Below, piece after piece: positions 45,967 through 55,215 of a stretch of DNA of 64,000 nt. Source of the stretch: Gammaproteobacteria bacterium (GTDB taxonomy: Bacteria > Pseudomonadota > Gammaproteobacteria > VBWC01); assembly GCA_023266115.1 (NCBI GenBank), contig JAHFRU010000001.1, forward strand, positions 186,001 through 250,000, read 5' to 3'. Made by a program: the position numbers and the translations under genes. The notes beneath the pieces are model-generated. The model searched no databases, was not told the origin of the DNA, and was given only the letters and a program-made list of their open reading frames with translations. Each line of letters begins with the position of its first letter. Position 1 is the stretch's first letter.

Positions 45967-46674
45967 ATGCGTTTTTATCGTTTCCGGAATGTATGGACAC
46001 GTTTCTGGGTGAAACGATCGCACGCTCACCCCGGCGGGCGCATCGCGGCTTTCCTGGCAACCTGGTTCGTTCCCCCATTTTACGGGCAGGTCGCGCTTGC
46101 GAATCTGGACGAACGCGGATTTACCGCGCCCGGAGCAACCATTTATCATCCCGGGCTGGTATTGGGACAACATTGTTTTGTTGGTGAGCGGGTACTGATT
46201 TATCAGGATGACGATGGCGGCCCGGTGACCCTCGGTAACGGGGTGCATTTACATCGCGAGAGCGTGATTCAAACCGGGGTCGGCGGTAGCGTGATTATCG
46301 GTGACGATACCCATGTCCAGCCACGCTGCCAGATTTCCGCCTACAAGGGGTGTCTGCGGATCGGCAAGCGTGTAGAAATTGCGCCTGGTTGCGCGTTTTA
46401 TCCGTACAATCACGCCGTGGATTCGCGCCGTTCCATTCGCGAGCAACCTGTATATACGGCGGGAGGAATATCCGTTGGCGATGATGTCTGGCTTGGATAT
46501 GGTGTGATAGTGCTGGATGGTGTTGAAATCGGTAATGGCGCCGTTATCGGGGCGGGGTCTGTGGTAACCGGGAAAATTCCGGACAACGCGATTGCAGTCG
46601 GTATTCCGGCTCGCGTGATCCGCTACAGAGGCGATGCGGATCGCGGCGTCGGCTATGTTGTCGATAAACGATAA
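45967..46674 (+). CDS. Hexapeptide-repeat (left-handed beta-helix) acyltransferase
   Basis: Start taken at ATG 45967 (235 residues, MRFYRFRNVWTRFW). After a short basic-aromatic start comes a long left-handed beta-helix of hexapeptide repeats with turns such as IGDDTHVQPRC, ISVGDDVWLGYGVIVLDGVEIGNGAVIGAGSVVTG, ending in the VGIPARVIR motif of the CatB/WcaF-type O-acetyltransferases. A catalytic histidine is expected in YNHAVDS. It probably transfers acetyl from acetyl-CoA to a sugar of the repeat unit. A 71-base gap precedes the next glycosyltransferase. Confidence 0.87.
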   Translation: MRFYRFRNVWTRFWVKRSHAHPGGRIAAFLATWFVPPFYGQVALANLDERGFTAPGATIYHPGLVLGQHCFVGERVLIYQDDDGGPVTLGNGVHLHRESVIQTGVGGSVIIGDDTHVQPRCQISAYKGCLRIGKRVEIAPGCAFYPYNHAVDSRRSIREQPVYTAGGISVGDDVWLGYGVIVLDGVEIGNGAVIGAGSVVTGKIPDNAIAVGIPARVIRYRGDADRGVGYVVDKR

Positions 46675-46745
46675 ACGCCAGCGTTTTTCGGTATTGAATA
46701 GTCACCTATGAAAGTTTCCTGTAGTCCCAGTTGGATATCATATTG

Positions 46746-47888
46746 ATGAAAAAGATTCTGCTTGTTTCTCCCACGCCCACCCATCCACAAACGGCTGGTA
46801 ACAGAACAAGAATTGATGGTTTGTTATCCGGCCTTCAGCAACTCGGGCACGACGTGTATTTCTGTCACGTTCAAAGTGAGCCGGGTGACGAAGAAGCGAT
46901 GAGAAGAGTATGGGGTGATCGATTTTTTTCGGTACCGTATCATCGTCCGCACAGCCGGGGCGCCCGCTGGAAAAGAAAAATCCAGTCAATTTTTAAGCCG
47001 GATGCCAGGTACGTCTATTCCATTGATGAATGGTATGACCCATCGATTGACGGCGCTATAACCGCTCTCAATGAGAGGTTCAGATTCGATGTGGTTATCG
47101 TCGAATATGTTTTCTTTTCCCGAATCCTCGAGCTGTTTGGCGATGATGTGCTTAAGATCGTCGATACGCACGACGTATTTACCGACCGGCATCTCAAATA
47201 TCTCAAAAACGGTCAGGTGCCACAGTGGTATTCGACGACTCGTCAAGAGGAAGCGAAGGCGCTCGACAGGGCCGACGTGGTCATCGCCATCCAGGATCTG
47301 GAGCGCGATTTTTTCTCAGGTTTGACGTCCAGAAAAGTGATCACGATCGGACACATTGTCGCGCTGCGCGAAGCGTTAAAACGAGACGCAGGAAAACAGA
47401 TACTGTTTGTCGCTTCTGACAATCCTATTAATAGCGATGGCATTAATCAGTTTATAACTGATGCGTTTCCGGCGATAAGAAACGAAGTTCCACGAGCCGA
47501 GCTCGCGCTGGCTGGAAGCGTTTGCAAAGCCGTGAATGACCAGCCCGGTGTTGTGAAACTGGGGCGAGTTGATGATTTAGTGCCGGTATATGAGACCGCT
47601 GCGGTGGTGATAAATCCGGTCCGGTTTAATACAGGGCTGAGTATCAAGAATCTCGAGGCCCTGGGGTATTCGAAACCTCTCGTGACTTCGCCGACCGGAG
47701 CAGAAGGCCTGGAGGATGGGGTGGGCGGTGCTTTTCTTGTGGCCGACAACCCGGGTGATTTTTCAGAACATATAATTAAGTGTCTCAGCGATAGTGATCA
47801 CGCGTCACGCCTTGCGAGAGGCGCTTATGAATATGCCTCGGCGTGGAATCGCAAAACGATAGGACAGCTCGGCGATATTCTGGCCTGA
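46746..47888 (+). CDS. Glycosyltransferase, GT4-like
   Basis: Start set at ATG 46746 (380 residues, MKKILLVSPTPTHPQTAGNRTRIDG). The GT-B N-terminal domain shows the glycine-containing loop near residue 17; the C-terminal domain has PVRFNTGLSIKNLEALGYSKPLVTSPTGAEGL, the donor-binding region of retaining GT4-like enzymes. A strong Shine-Dalgarno is not seen. It is followed 48 bases later by wecB, so it may act on the ManNAc pathway product or simply share the operon. Specificity is unknown. Confidence 0.82.
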   Translation: MKKILLVSPTPTHPQTAGNRTRIDGLLSGLQQLGHDVYFCHVQSEPGDEEAMRRVWGDRFFSVPYHRPHSRGARWKRKIQSIFKPDARYVYSIDEWYDPSIDGAITALNERFRFDVVIVEYVFFSRILELFGDDVLKIVDTHDVFTDRHLKYLKNGQVPQWYSTTRQEEAKALDRADVVIAIQDLERDFFSGLTSRKVITIGHIVALREALKRDAGKQILFVASDNPINSDGINQFITDAFPAIRNEVPRAELALAGSVCKAVNDQPGVVKLGRVDDLVPVYETAAVVINPVRFNTGLSIKNLEALGYSKPLVTSPTGAEGLEDGVGGAFLVADNPGDFSEHIIKCLSDSDHASRLARGAYEYASAWNRKTIGQLGDILA

Positions 47889-47936
47889 TTCCGATTCCAG
47901 AATTCAATAATAGAAGCGCAGGAGAACGTATCCCGT

Positions 47937-49061
47937 ATGAAATTGTTAACCGTTTTTGGTACGCGGCCAGAAGCGATCAAGATGGCCCCCGTCATTAAGG
48001 CCTTGCGGGCGGACGGACGCATAAGCACTTCCGTTTGTATCACTGCCCAGCATCGTGAGATGCTCGATTCCGTACTGCGTTTGTTCAAAATTACGCCCGA
48101 TTACGATCTGAATATCATGAAGAAGGGGCAGGATCTTACAGCGATCAATTGTGCCGTACTGGAAGGTATGCGGGACGTGATCTCGGCGTTGAAGCCTGAC
48201 AGAATACTGGTGCATGGCGACACGACGACGACGCTCGCTGCTACTCTGGCGGCGTATTATCACAAAGTTCCGGTCGGCCACGTCGAGGCAGGGCTCCGGA
48301 CTTGGAATATTTATTCTCCGTGGCCAGAGGAGATCAATCGCAAGCTGACGTCTGGAATTGCAGACCTTCATTTCGCCCCTACCAGTTGGGCGCGGGACAA
48401 TCTGTTGCGCGAGGGTGTTCCGGAATCGTCGATTCATGTCACCGGAAATACCGTCATAGATGCTCTGCTGGAAGTGGCCGGTTATCTTGAGAGCAACGAC
48501 GGACTTAACCGGGAGATGTCGGCGCTTTTCCCGTTTCTTGACCCGAGCAGGCGCCTGATTCTTGTGACGGGTCATCGGCGCGAAAGTTTCGGCGGTGGTT
48601 TCGAGCGCATATGCCGGGCGCTTGCTACCCTGGCCGCGCGCAATGATGTGCAGATTGTTTACCCGGTACACCTGAATCCCAACGTACAGGAGCCGGTCAA
48701 TCGAATACTGGGTAGCACCGGTAATGTTTATTTGATAAGCCCTCTGGATTATCTTCCATTTGTTTATCTGATGACCCGGTCATACCTGATACTGACCGAT
48801 TCGGGAGGTATCCAGGAAGAGGCGCCGTCGTTGGGGAAGCCGGTGCTGGTGATGAGAGACACCACGGAGCGGCCCGAAGCGGTTCAGGCGGGTACGGTGC
48901 GTCTGGTCGGTACCGACGAGCAACTGATGGTGACGGAGGCAGAGCGATTGCTGGACGATGACCAGGCTTATAAAGCGATGAGTTTCGCTCACAACCCGTA
49001 TGGTGACGGAAAGGCCGGTTCAAGAATCGTTAACAGCACGATTCAAGCTCACAAACTTTGA
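47937..49061 (+). CDS. wecB: UDP-N-acetylglucosamine 2-epimerase (non-hydrolysing)
   Basis: Interconverts UDP-GlcNAc and UDP-ManNAc. The 374 residues begin [20 protein letters not shown] and include [19 protein letters not shown], the [10 protein letters not shown] and TGHRRESFG segments, and the C-terminal [15 protein letters not shown] motif, all diagnostic. The length matches the family norm. No UDP-ManNAc dehydrogenase (WecC) is seen; the ugd-like gene at 8717 is a UDP-glucose type. The gene is 47 bases before the large fusion. Confidence 0.95.
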   Translation: MKLLTVFGTRPEAIKMAPVIKALRADGRISTSVCITAQHREMLDSVLRLFKITPDYDLNIMKKGQDLTAINCAVLEGMRDVISALKPDRILVHGDTTTTLAATLAAYYHKVPVGHVEAGLRTWNIYSPWPEEINRKLTSGIADLHFAPTSWARDNLLREGVPESSIHVTGNTVIDALLEVAGYLESNDGLNREMSALFPFLDPSRRLILVTGHRRESFGGGFERICRALATLAARNDVQIVYPVHLNPNVQEPVNRILGSTGNVYLISPLDYLPFVYLMTRSYLILTDSGGIQEEAPSLGKPVLVMRDTTERPEAVQAGTVRLVGTDEQLMVTEAERLLDDDQAYKAMSFAHNPYGDGKAGSRIVNSTIQAHKL

Positions 49062-49108
49062 GTTTGATCTGAATAGTTTTATACGGGGACAATTGGCAAA
49101 TTGGGATA

Positions 49109-52100
49109 ATGGGTAGCGACATGACAATTAACAACTTCTATAAGAGCGTTCTTGGGGACTATGAGAAAAATCTGGGTATCTTTTTCGATCCGGACACTGG
49201 GGCTGTTGTCGAGCCGGGCCGTGCAGACGGTACGCCGAGGTTTCTTTTTACCGAGGTCACCGGGTATGCAATTCTCGATGACTTGACGTTGCTGTCGCTG
49301 ACGGGCAACCGGCGATATCTCGCCAAGGCAAAAAAAAGCGCCGAGTGGATCATGAGCCACGCCCAGGACCCCTCCGGTGGCGTGCTGACCCGGTACTATT
49401 TTGAGCGGGATGGCGAGCCGGACCTTGCCGACAAGTCGTTTGCCGGGCGACGGATATTCTCCTTCGATGTCGCGATCTGTTTGCGTGGCATGGTGGCGCT
49501 CTACCGGTTTGCCGGTGACGAACCGGTACTACGTTCTGCCATTCGCATGGGCGATTACCTGGTAGAGCGGGTCATCAGCCCGAAAGGCGAGGTCGACGCC
49601 ATCTATGATGCCGCCAAGGGTGAACCGGTACCCGCCGAGCGGGCCAAGTGGTCGAGGCGCTTTGGCGCATTTCATTCCAAAGTCGCCGAAGCACTTATCG
49701 ATCTGTACGAAGCCACGAATCAGGAGAAATACTTCTCCGCCGCCGAATCCATCTGTCGGAACGTGCTGCAGTTCCAGTCGCTACGGGGCAACTTCGAGAC
49801 ATCCAGCGGTCGAACCGAATTGCATCCCCATTGCTATGCTACCGAGGGCCTGTTACATGTGGGGCGCAAGACCAATAACGACGTTCTTATCGAGTCGGCC
49901 CGGCGAGCGACCGAGTGGGCGCTGGGGCACTGTAAAGAGGGTGAGATTCCTCAGGTCATCGACTCGTCGGAAGACGTCCCGCTGGCGCGTTTCCGAACAG
50001 ATGCGCTTTCCCAGGTTCTGGCCCTTGCCGCCGATCTGATGCAGATGGGGCGACTCGATTCTGCCTGGCAGCCGGTGTTGGACCGGTTGGCGGCCAAGCT
50101 GCTCGAGATGAAAAAGGGCGGCGATGGCTATTTTCAGTATGGTTTCTACGAGAGGGAATTTCAGGGCAAGCTGGAGGCCGACACGCAAAGCTACTGGACC
50201 AACATGTTCTGTTTGCGTGGTCTGAGTAAATACTACCTGTCGTCAATTCTGAGCGATACCTATGTGGCGATACTGGCCGGCGGGATCGGGTCGAGGGTTT
50301 GGCCTATCTCCTGCGAAAATCGTCCGAAGCCGGTGTCCTATTCCTTGCTTGGCGACCGTTCGTTATTGCAGGAGACCATACGACGATTCACACACGATTA
50401 CTTCATCAGGCCGGATCGCATATTTATTCTGTGCAGTGCAAACGCGCTGGATAAAGTGTCCGATCAGGCGGGGCAAGAAGGGGTTCCGATAGAGAACTGC
50501 GTTATTGAAAAGGAACCCAAGGGAACTATCCCGGCGGTGGGCCTTGCGCTGGATGGTCTGCCCATCGACGGTGATCAGCAAAATCGCCTGGTAATTATTT
50601 CCATGGGCGATAATGTGATCGCCCCCTATGCGCGATTTCAGCATGCAGTAGCCTGCGCCTTGATTACCGCGCGAGAGAACAGTTGCATAGTCAGCATAGG
50701 GAAACCCGCGGACAAGAGCGCGGCTATCGATATTCGATTCGGGCACCACTTATATACCAGAAAATTGCACTCCTATCGGTCCTATGAGGTCCCCCGGTTT
50801 ATTGAAAAGCCCGGTCAGGAAGATTTTGAAGAAGTCAGAAATGCGCCTGGAAGCCTCGCGTGGGAATGCGGTGCGATTGTATTCAACGAGTCCTACTATC
50901 GAAGGTTGGTGCCTGGCAAGCCGCAGTCCGGAAATCTCGCTGAGAATCTTCTTTCCCGCGCCGCGCCATGGAAACGGGACGACGATGGTCAAGTCAGACT
51001 GGCGACGTCGATTCTCGATCCTGAAGCACGCTTCGAGGATTTTGGTGTCCCGGGAACAAGCGTAAAACGGTTTTATCAGGGACACAACAGATTCGATCGC
51101 GGCGATGGAAATGTTTGCCTGGGTCAGCCGGAAAAGGTGACGCTGCTTTCCTGTGCCGATAACCTGGTGATTTCGGATGACCTGCCGATCGAGATAATCG
51201 GTCTTCGAAACCATGTCGTTATCGACAATGCGATGACCAACACGGCCGTTGTCATGCCGATTGAGGAGGTCCGGCATTTGCCAAATCTTTATCGATTATT
51301 CTCCGGATCGAAGCGCTACGAGGCGTTTATTGAAGGAGGGCCCAAGGCATTGGTCGCTGATCCGACGACATTCGTTGAGAAAAGTCCCGATGTCAGCGCA
51401 AATTCAGATTTCGGATTGGTCTTTGCCTATAACATAAAGGAAAAGTTGTCCATTCGGCGTAACAAGAGAGGGCTGCGTATCGTCAACGGGACATATCCTG
51501 CGCTGCATGACAACGACTTCAATGTCTTAATGAAAAAGCAGTCGGAAGATCCCCGGCTGGTCGAGCATTTGATCGATGTTGGGACGCTGGCAAAGGCTCT
51601 TGTTGGTGGATCGGTTGCCCTTTCGGAAACGGGCGCCGATTTGCTGAGCAAGCTCTGTCTGTATCACGCGATTGGCGGGTATCTGACCGAGGCGGGAGAG
51701 CGAAAAGAGGCGGAAGCAATTACGCGATTTCGTGCTATTTCGAAACTTGACCGCCGGTTTCTTGATTCGCGGGTCGTTGATGAATTGATGACATTGTACG
51801 GCCGAAGCGACGCTGATTCGAATGCCACGTCAGCGCAGCTATTAAGCGACAATGTAAATTCAGCGGTAGCGTTCTTGCGAGCCGGTGTTGTGGAAAATCC
51901 CGATTTTCGGGATATTCTCGTGGCGTTGATTCAGGTACAGGATAATCCTCACGCATTTGCTGCATTCAGGAAGGATGTGCTTCAGCCTGTATTTGCTGAG
52001 CTGGAGGACGAAATCATCCGGGTGTTCGCGTGTTTCAAGGTGGCAAAAAATATCGTCATGGGGCGTTGGCTATGGCGGCGACGTAACCTGAAGGAGACAG

Positions 52101-52603
52101 GGGCCGCGCAGGGTATATTTCTTCAGCATGATCGCGGAGATCTGGAAGATTTGCCGTTTATTCTGTCGTTCACGGTGAAGTGGCTCGTCAGCGCTGGCAT
52201 TGATCCGCAGATATATGTTGATCGCGTCAACGAAATTCTTGCCAGAAACGATAAGGTCTTCATCGACCTCATACATAGATTGCAAGGCGGTACCAAGATG
52301 TTGTGGTCCGGCGTCGTTTATCTCGCCATGGTCACGAAAGGGCCCGGCAGCGACCGTGAGTCCATTGCACGCACGCTGGAGGACGCCGTGGAGGATATTG
52401 AAAAAAATCCGGATCAATATTTTCAGTACTCGCAGATTCTGGAGCTGCCGTTTCTGTTGGAGGATGTGGCGCCGGTTTGTAGCTCAATAACCCAGGGGTC
52501 GGTTGCGATGGTCAGGGAGCTGATAGTCGACTGGTACCACAAAAACTGGAGGAAGATTAAACCGCATGCGCATAACGGGCTCGTTTCCAGGCTGGTCTCG
52601 TAA
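49109..52603 (+). CDS. Three-part fusion: toroid-like domain + mannose-1-phosphate guanylyltransferase + unknown helical domain
   Basis: 1164 residues. Part 1 (about 1-380) is helical with repeats typical of (alpha/alpha) toroids seen in N-acylglucosamine 2-epimerase or C5-epimerase/GH families (AFHSKVAEALIDLYEATNQEKYFSAAES; HPHCYATEGLLHVGR). Part 2 (about 385-735) is a sugar-nucleotide pyrophosphorylase: LAGGIGSRVWPIS, RPKP, EPKGTIPA, MGDNVI, FIEKP, WECGAIVFN and a beta-helix end LPIEIIGLRNHVVIDN, matching GDP-mannose pyrophosphorylase (ManC) with altered loop residues. Part 3 (about 740-1164) is mostly helical and unlike the cupin that follows ManC in bifunctional enzymes; I do not recognise it. 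It lies 47 bases after wecB. Start could also be ATG 49121. The product is probably a GDP-sugar; the toroid may act on the same sugar. Confidence 0.72.
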   Translation: MGSDMTINNFYKSVLGDYEKNLGIFFDPDTGAVVEPGRADGTPRFLFTEVTGYAILDDLTLLSLTGNRRYLAKAKKSAEWIMSHAQDPSGGVLTRYYFERDGEPDLADKSFAGRRIFSFDVAICLRGMVALYRFAGDEPVLRSAIRMGDYLVERVISPKGEVDAIYDAAKGEPVPAERAKWSRRFGAFHSKVAEALIDLYEATNQEKYFSAAESICRNVLQFQSLRGNFETSSGRTELHPHCYATEGLLHVGRKTNNDVLIESARRATEWALGHCKEGEIPQVIDSSEDVPLARFRTDALSQVLALAADLMQMGRLDSAWQPVLDRLAAKLLEMKKGGDGYFQYGFYEREFQGKLEADTQSYWTNMFCLRGLSKYYLSSILSDTYVAILAGGIGSRVWPISCENRPKPVSYSLLGDRSLLQETIRRFTHDYFIRPDRIFILCSANALDKVSDQAGQEGVPIENCVIEKEPKGTIPAVGLALDGLPIDGDQQNRLVIISMGDNVIAPYARFQHAVACALITARENSCIVSIGKPADKSAAIDIRFGHHLYTRKLHSYRSYEVPRFIEKPGQEDFEEVRNAPGSLAWECGAIVFNESYYRRLVPGKPQSGNLAENLLSRAAPWKRDDDGQVRLATSILDPEARFEDFGVPGTSVKRFYQGHNRFDRGDGNVCLGQPEKVTLLSCADNLVISDDLPIEIIGLRNHVVIDNAMTNTAVVMPIEEVRHLPNLYRLFSGSKRYEAFIEGGPKALVADPTTFVEKSPDVSANSDFGLVFAYNIKEKLSIRRNKRGLRIVNGTYPALHDNDFNVLMKKQSEDPRLVEHLIDVGTLAKALVGGSVALSETGADLLSKLCLYHAIGGYLTEAGERKEAEAITRFRAISKLDRRFLDSRVVDELMTLYGRSDADSNATSAQLLSDNVNSAVAFLRAGVVENPDFRDILVALIQVQDNPHAFAAFRKDVLQPVFAELEDEIIRVFACFKVAKNIVMGRWLWRRRNLKETGAAQGIFLQHDRGDLEDLPFILSFTVKWLVSAGIDPQIYVDRVNEILARNDKVFIDLIHRLQGGTKMLWSGVVYLAMVTKGPGSDRESIARTLEDAVEDIEKNPDQYFQYSQILELPFLLEDVAPVCSSITQGSVAMVRELIVDWYHKNWRKIKPHAHNGLVSRLVS

Positions 52604-52746
52604 TGCGTGATGTATTTGCGGCCCCTCGCAAGGTCCGCGCGGTTTTGGTCGGGATCTGGCGAGCAGTATGTCACGGGTTTTCTCGGCCGTTGGTCCGGAT
52701 CGTACGGACCATTGGCTGACAATGTTTATATGCCGATTCTAAGACA

Positions 52747-53829
52747 ATGACTTTCGAACGGAGTGGCGATGAATTGCCCGCCAGGCCACAACGCGCTGAA
52801 CCCTCGGCAGTTGTAATCTCGATGCGGATGAGCGGTCATGCAGGACCGTCCGGCTATGACCGGCTGGTTGATTACCTTCCTTGTAACGTCATTAGACCAC
52901 CAGTCAACTGGTCTTTTAATCAACGGGCCGTGGCAAAAGTATTAAAGCCGCTTATCAAGAAGGCCGGGTCGCAGTGGTACCAGCGGGGTAATTTGATCTG
53001 TGAGTTGGCGGCTGGCGCACGATGGTGGCGAGAGGCGGGACAGGTGTTTCATTTTCTCTACGGGGAGAATTCATATTGCTATCTGGGGCATTTAAAGAAG
53101 TTTTCCAAACCGAAGCCGATAGTTTGTACGTACCATTTGCCTCAGGAAAAGTTTCGTAGAATCGTTTTTGACACTAGGCCGATCAAACGACTGGACGCGG
53201 TAGTCGTAGTATCCACGGTGCAGCGGGATATATTTTCAGATCTCGTAGGCCAGGATCGGATTCACTACATTCCACATGGAGTCGACGTTCAATACTTCCA
53301 GCCACCCACGACCCCTGCCAAGAGCAACAAGTTTCGCTGCCTGTTTGTGGGGTCGCATCTCAGGGATTTTGACGTTTTTGCAGCGGCGGCCAAGATTTTG
53401 CGCGGTAAGGAAATAGAGTTCGTTGTCGTAACGTCACCATCCGAACACGATCGTTTCGCCGGGCTCGACAATGTGACGATTTTGAATGGGATAAGTGACA
53501 AGGAGCTATTGGAGTTGTATCAATCGTCGCAGCTGTTTGTCATGCCGATAACGGATGCAACTACTAATAATGCGCTGCTTGAGGCGATGGCGTGTGGACT
53601 GCCGACAATAACAACCGATTTTGTCGGGATACGCGATTACGTGGACGAGTCCGCGGCTATTCTGACGAAACGAGGGGACGTCTCTTCGTTTGTTGATGGA
53701 ATAAACTACCTGTACGGTAACGATTCTCGACGAATGGATATGGGGCGTGCTGCCCGCGAACGAGCGCTTGCGCTCAGTTGGGAGCGAGTTGCCGGTCAGG
53801 TTACGACGCTATATGGCAGGTTAATTTAG
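52747..53829 (+). CDS. Glycosyltransferase, GT4-like
   Basis: 360 residues; GT-B fold. The C-terminal domain has FRCLFVGSHLRDFDVFAAAAKIL and the donor-binding NNALLEAMACGLPTITTDFVG motif with its conserved glutamate. The N-terminal 30 residues are unusual (MTFERSGDELPARP); a start at the in-frame ATGs near 52822/52828 would give a more typical N terminus, so the start is uncertain. It is followed 45 bases later by another GT4 gene, so the two may act in sequence. Confidence 0.82.
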   Translation: MTFERSGDELPARPQRAEPSAVVISMRMSGHAGPSGYDRLVDYLPCNVIRPPVNWSFNQRAVAKVLKPLIKKAGSQWYQRGNLICELAAGARWWREAGQVFHFLYGENSYCYLGHLKKFSKPKPIVCTYHLPQEKFRRIVFDTRPIKRLDAVVVVSTVQRDIFSDLVGQDRIHYIPHGVDVQYFQPPTTPAKSNKFRCLFVGSHLRDFDVFAAAAKILRGKEIEFVVVTSPSEHDRFAGLDNVTILNGISDKELLELYQSSQLFVMPITDATTNNALLEAMACGLPTITTDFVGIRDYVDESAAILTKRGDVSSFVDGINYLYGNDSRRMDMGRAARERALALSWERVAGQVTTLYGRLI

Positions 53830-53874
53830 TTTGTTCACGTGTCATTATCGAGCGCGGCGTGAAAGGACGTACCA

Positions 53875-55095
53875 ATGAACGGCAGTCAACTCAATATTGT
53901 TTTATATGTGAATAGTTTTCTTCCGGCCCTGGGAGGAAGGGAGTTCGTCATCCACTATCTGGCGGATGCATTATTAACGCTTGGACACAAGGCCAGGGTT
54001 GTCGGCCCCGCGGGGTTCTGGAAGCACCGCCAGCTGCGGTTTAACTACCCTGTCCATCGATGGCCAACGCTCAGGGGCATGTTCCCTGAGCAGGTATCAA
54101 TGGCGCATCTGGCGCTGGATACTGCGCTTTGGTCCTGTGATGTCGTTCACGCGCACAACACCTATCCGACCGGGTACACCGCCGCGCGCTTAAAGCGAAC
54201 CAGGAGTATTCCGCTGGTTATTACGCCGCACGGGGAGGACATACAGACGATTCCGGAGATAGGCTACGGTCTCATGCTCGATCCGGGCCTCAGACAGAAA
54301 ATTGTTCTGGCGTTGAAAACCGCAGAACGTATTACCGCGATCAGTACGAAGATACGAGATGTATTAATGGAGGCAGGAGCCGCTGCTGATAAAATCCGGC
54401 TGGTGCCGAACGGCGTGGATTTAAAACGATTCGGTCAAGCAGCCACACTGAATGTGCGTGAGTGGCTCAAAGTAGAACAGGACGCGCGTCTGATAGTGAC
54501 GATAGGACGTTATAATCCGCGCAAAGGGCAGGAGTACTTGGTTCGGGCGATGCCACGAATCCTCGCGCAAGACCAGCATGCAAGATTGGTGATCGTTGGT
54601 GAGAAGACAGAAGTGTTAAGGCCCCTCATTAAAGAGGTCGGCATGGAAGGCAAGGTTATTCTTACCGGGGGAATTAACCCGTCGCAAAATATTCTAAATC
54701 GCGTAACAAAAACATCGCTTCAGCAAGCTGAGCCGGATTATCTTGCCGAATTATTGTGCAGCAGCGAACTTTATGTATCCGCGGGCACCGATGACAATTC
54801 CGAAGGGCTGTCACTGGCGGTACTTGAAGCGATGGGAGCAGGGCTCCCCGTCGTGGCCACTAATATTTCCGGAAACAAGGATGTTGTCAGCGACGGTAAG
54901 AACGGGTATCTGGTCGTGCCCTCGAATGAAGCAGAGTTGGCCGATGCGGTCTTAAAGGTGTTTGCGCGTCGTGATGTTCGGAGCGACATGGTTACGGCAG
55001 CGCGGGCTGTGGCATCCCAATACGATTGGGTAAACGTTGCTCGTCAATATGTGGATGTCTACCGGGATGCCATCGAATGCCAGAGGCGTAAGTAG
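53875..55095 (+). CDS. Glycosyltransferase, GT4-like
   Basis: 406 residues. The N-terminal domain opens NIVLYVNSFLPALGGREFVIHYLADAL with the glycine loop; the C-terminal domain contains TIGRYNPRKGQEYLVRAM and the EGLSLAVLEAMGAGLPVVAT donor-binding motif. The VTPHGED-like segment (VITPHGEDI) supplies the central histidine region. This is a standard retaining GT4. It is 120 bases before the asparagine-synthetase start, so probably within the same transcription unit. Confidence 0.87.
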   Translation: MNGSQLNIVLYVNSFLPALGGREFVIHYLADALLTLGHKARVVGPAGFWKHRQLRFNYPVHRWPTLRGMFPEQVSMAHLALDTALWSCDVVHAHNTYPTGYTAARLKRTRSIPLVITPHGEDIQTIPEIGYGLMLDPGLRQKIVLALKTAERITAISTKIRDVLMEAGAAADKIRLVPNGVDLKRFGQAATLNVREWLKVEQDARLIVTIGRYNPRKGQEYLVRAMPRILAQDQHARLVIVGEKTEVLRPLIKEVGMEGKVILTGGINPSQNILNRVTKTSLQQAEPDYLAELLCSSELYVSAGTDDNSEGLSLAVLEAMGAGLPVVATNISGNKDVVSDGKNGYLVVPSNEAELADAVLKVFARRDVRSDMVTAARAVASQYDWVNVARQYVDVYRDAIECQRRK

Positions 55096-55215
55096 TGTTA
55101 GTTCCGGAATTTCGCCTATGGAGGCGTCTGGTTTTTGAGCGATATTGCGGGCGCTCTCATGTCGCTTCGGATAGTCCGGAGTGCCGGTATTGTCAATATT
55201 TGAAAGGGATTGTCT

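Noticed and set aside
52603-52719. 38-codon frame starting in the stop of the fusion gene (MRDVFAAPRKVRAVL...)
   Set aside because: It is short, arginine-rich and without its own ribosome binding site; it also contains a ggtccg/cggacc hairpin, which suggests a noncoding role.
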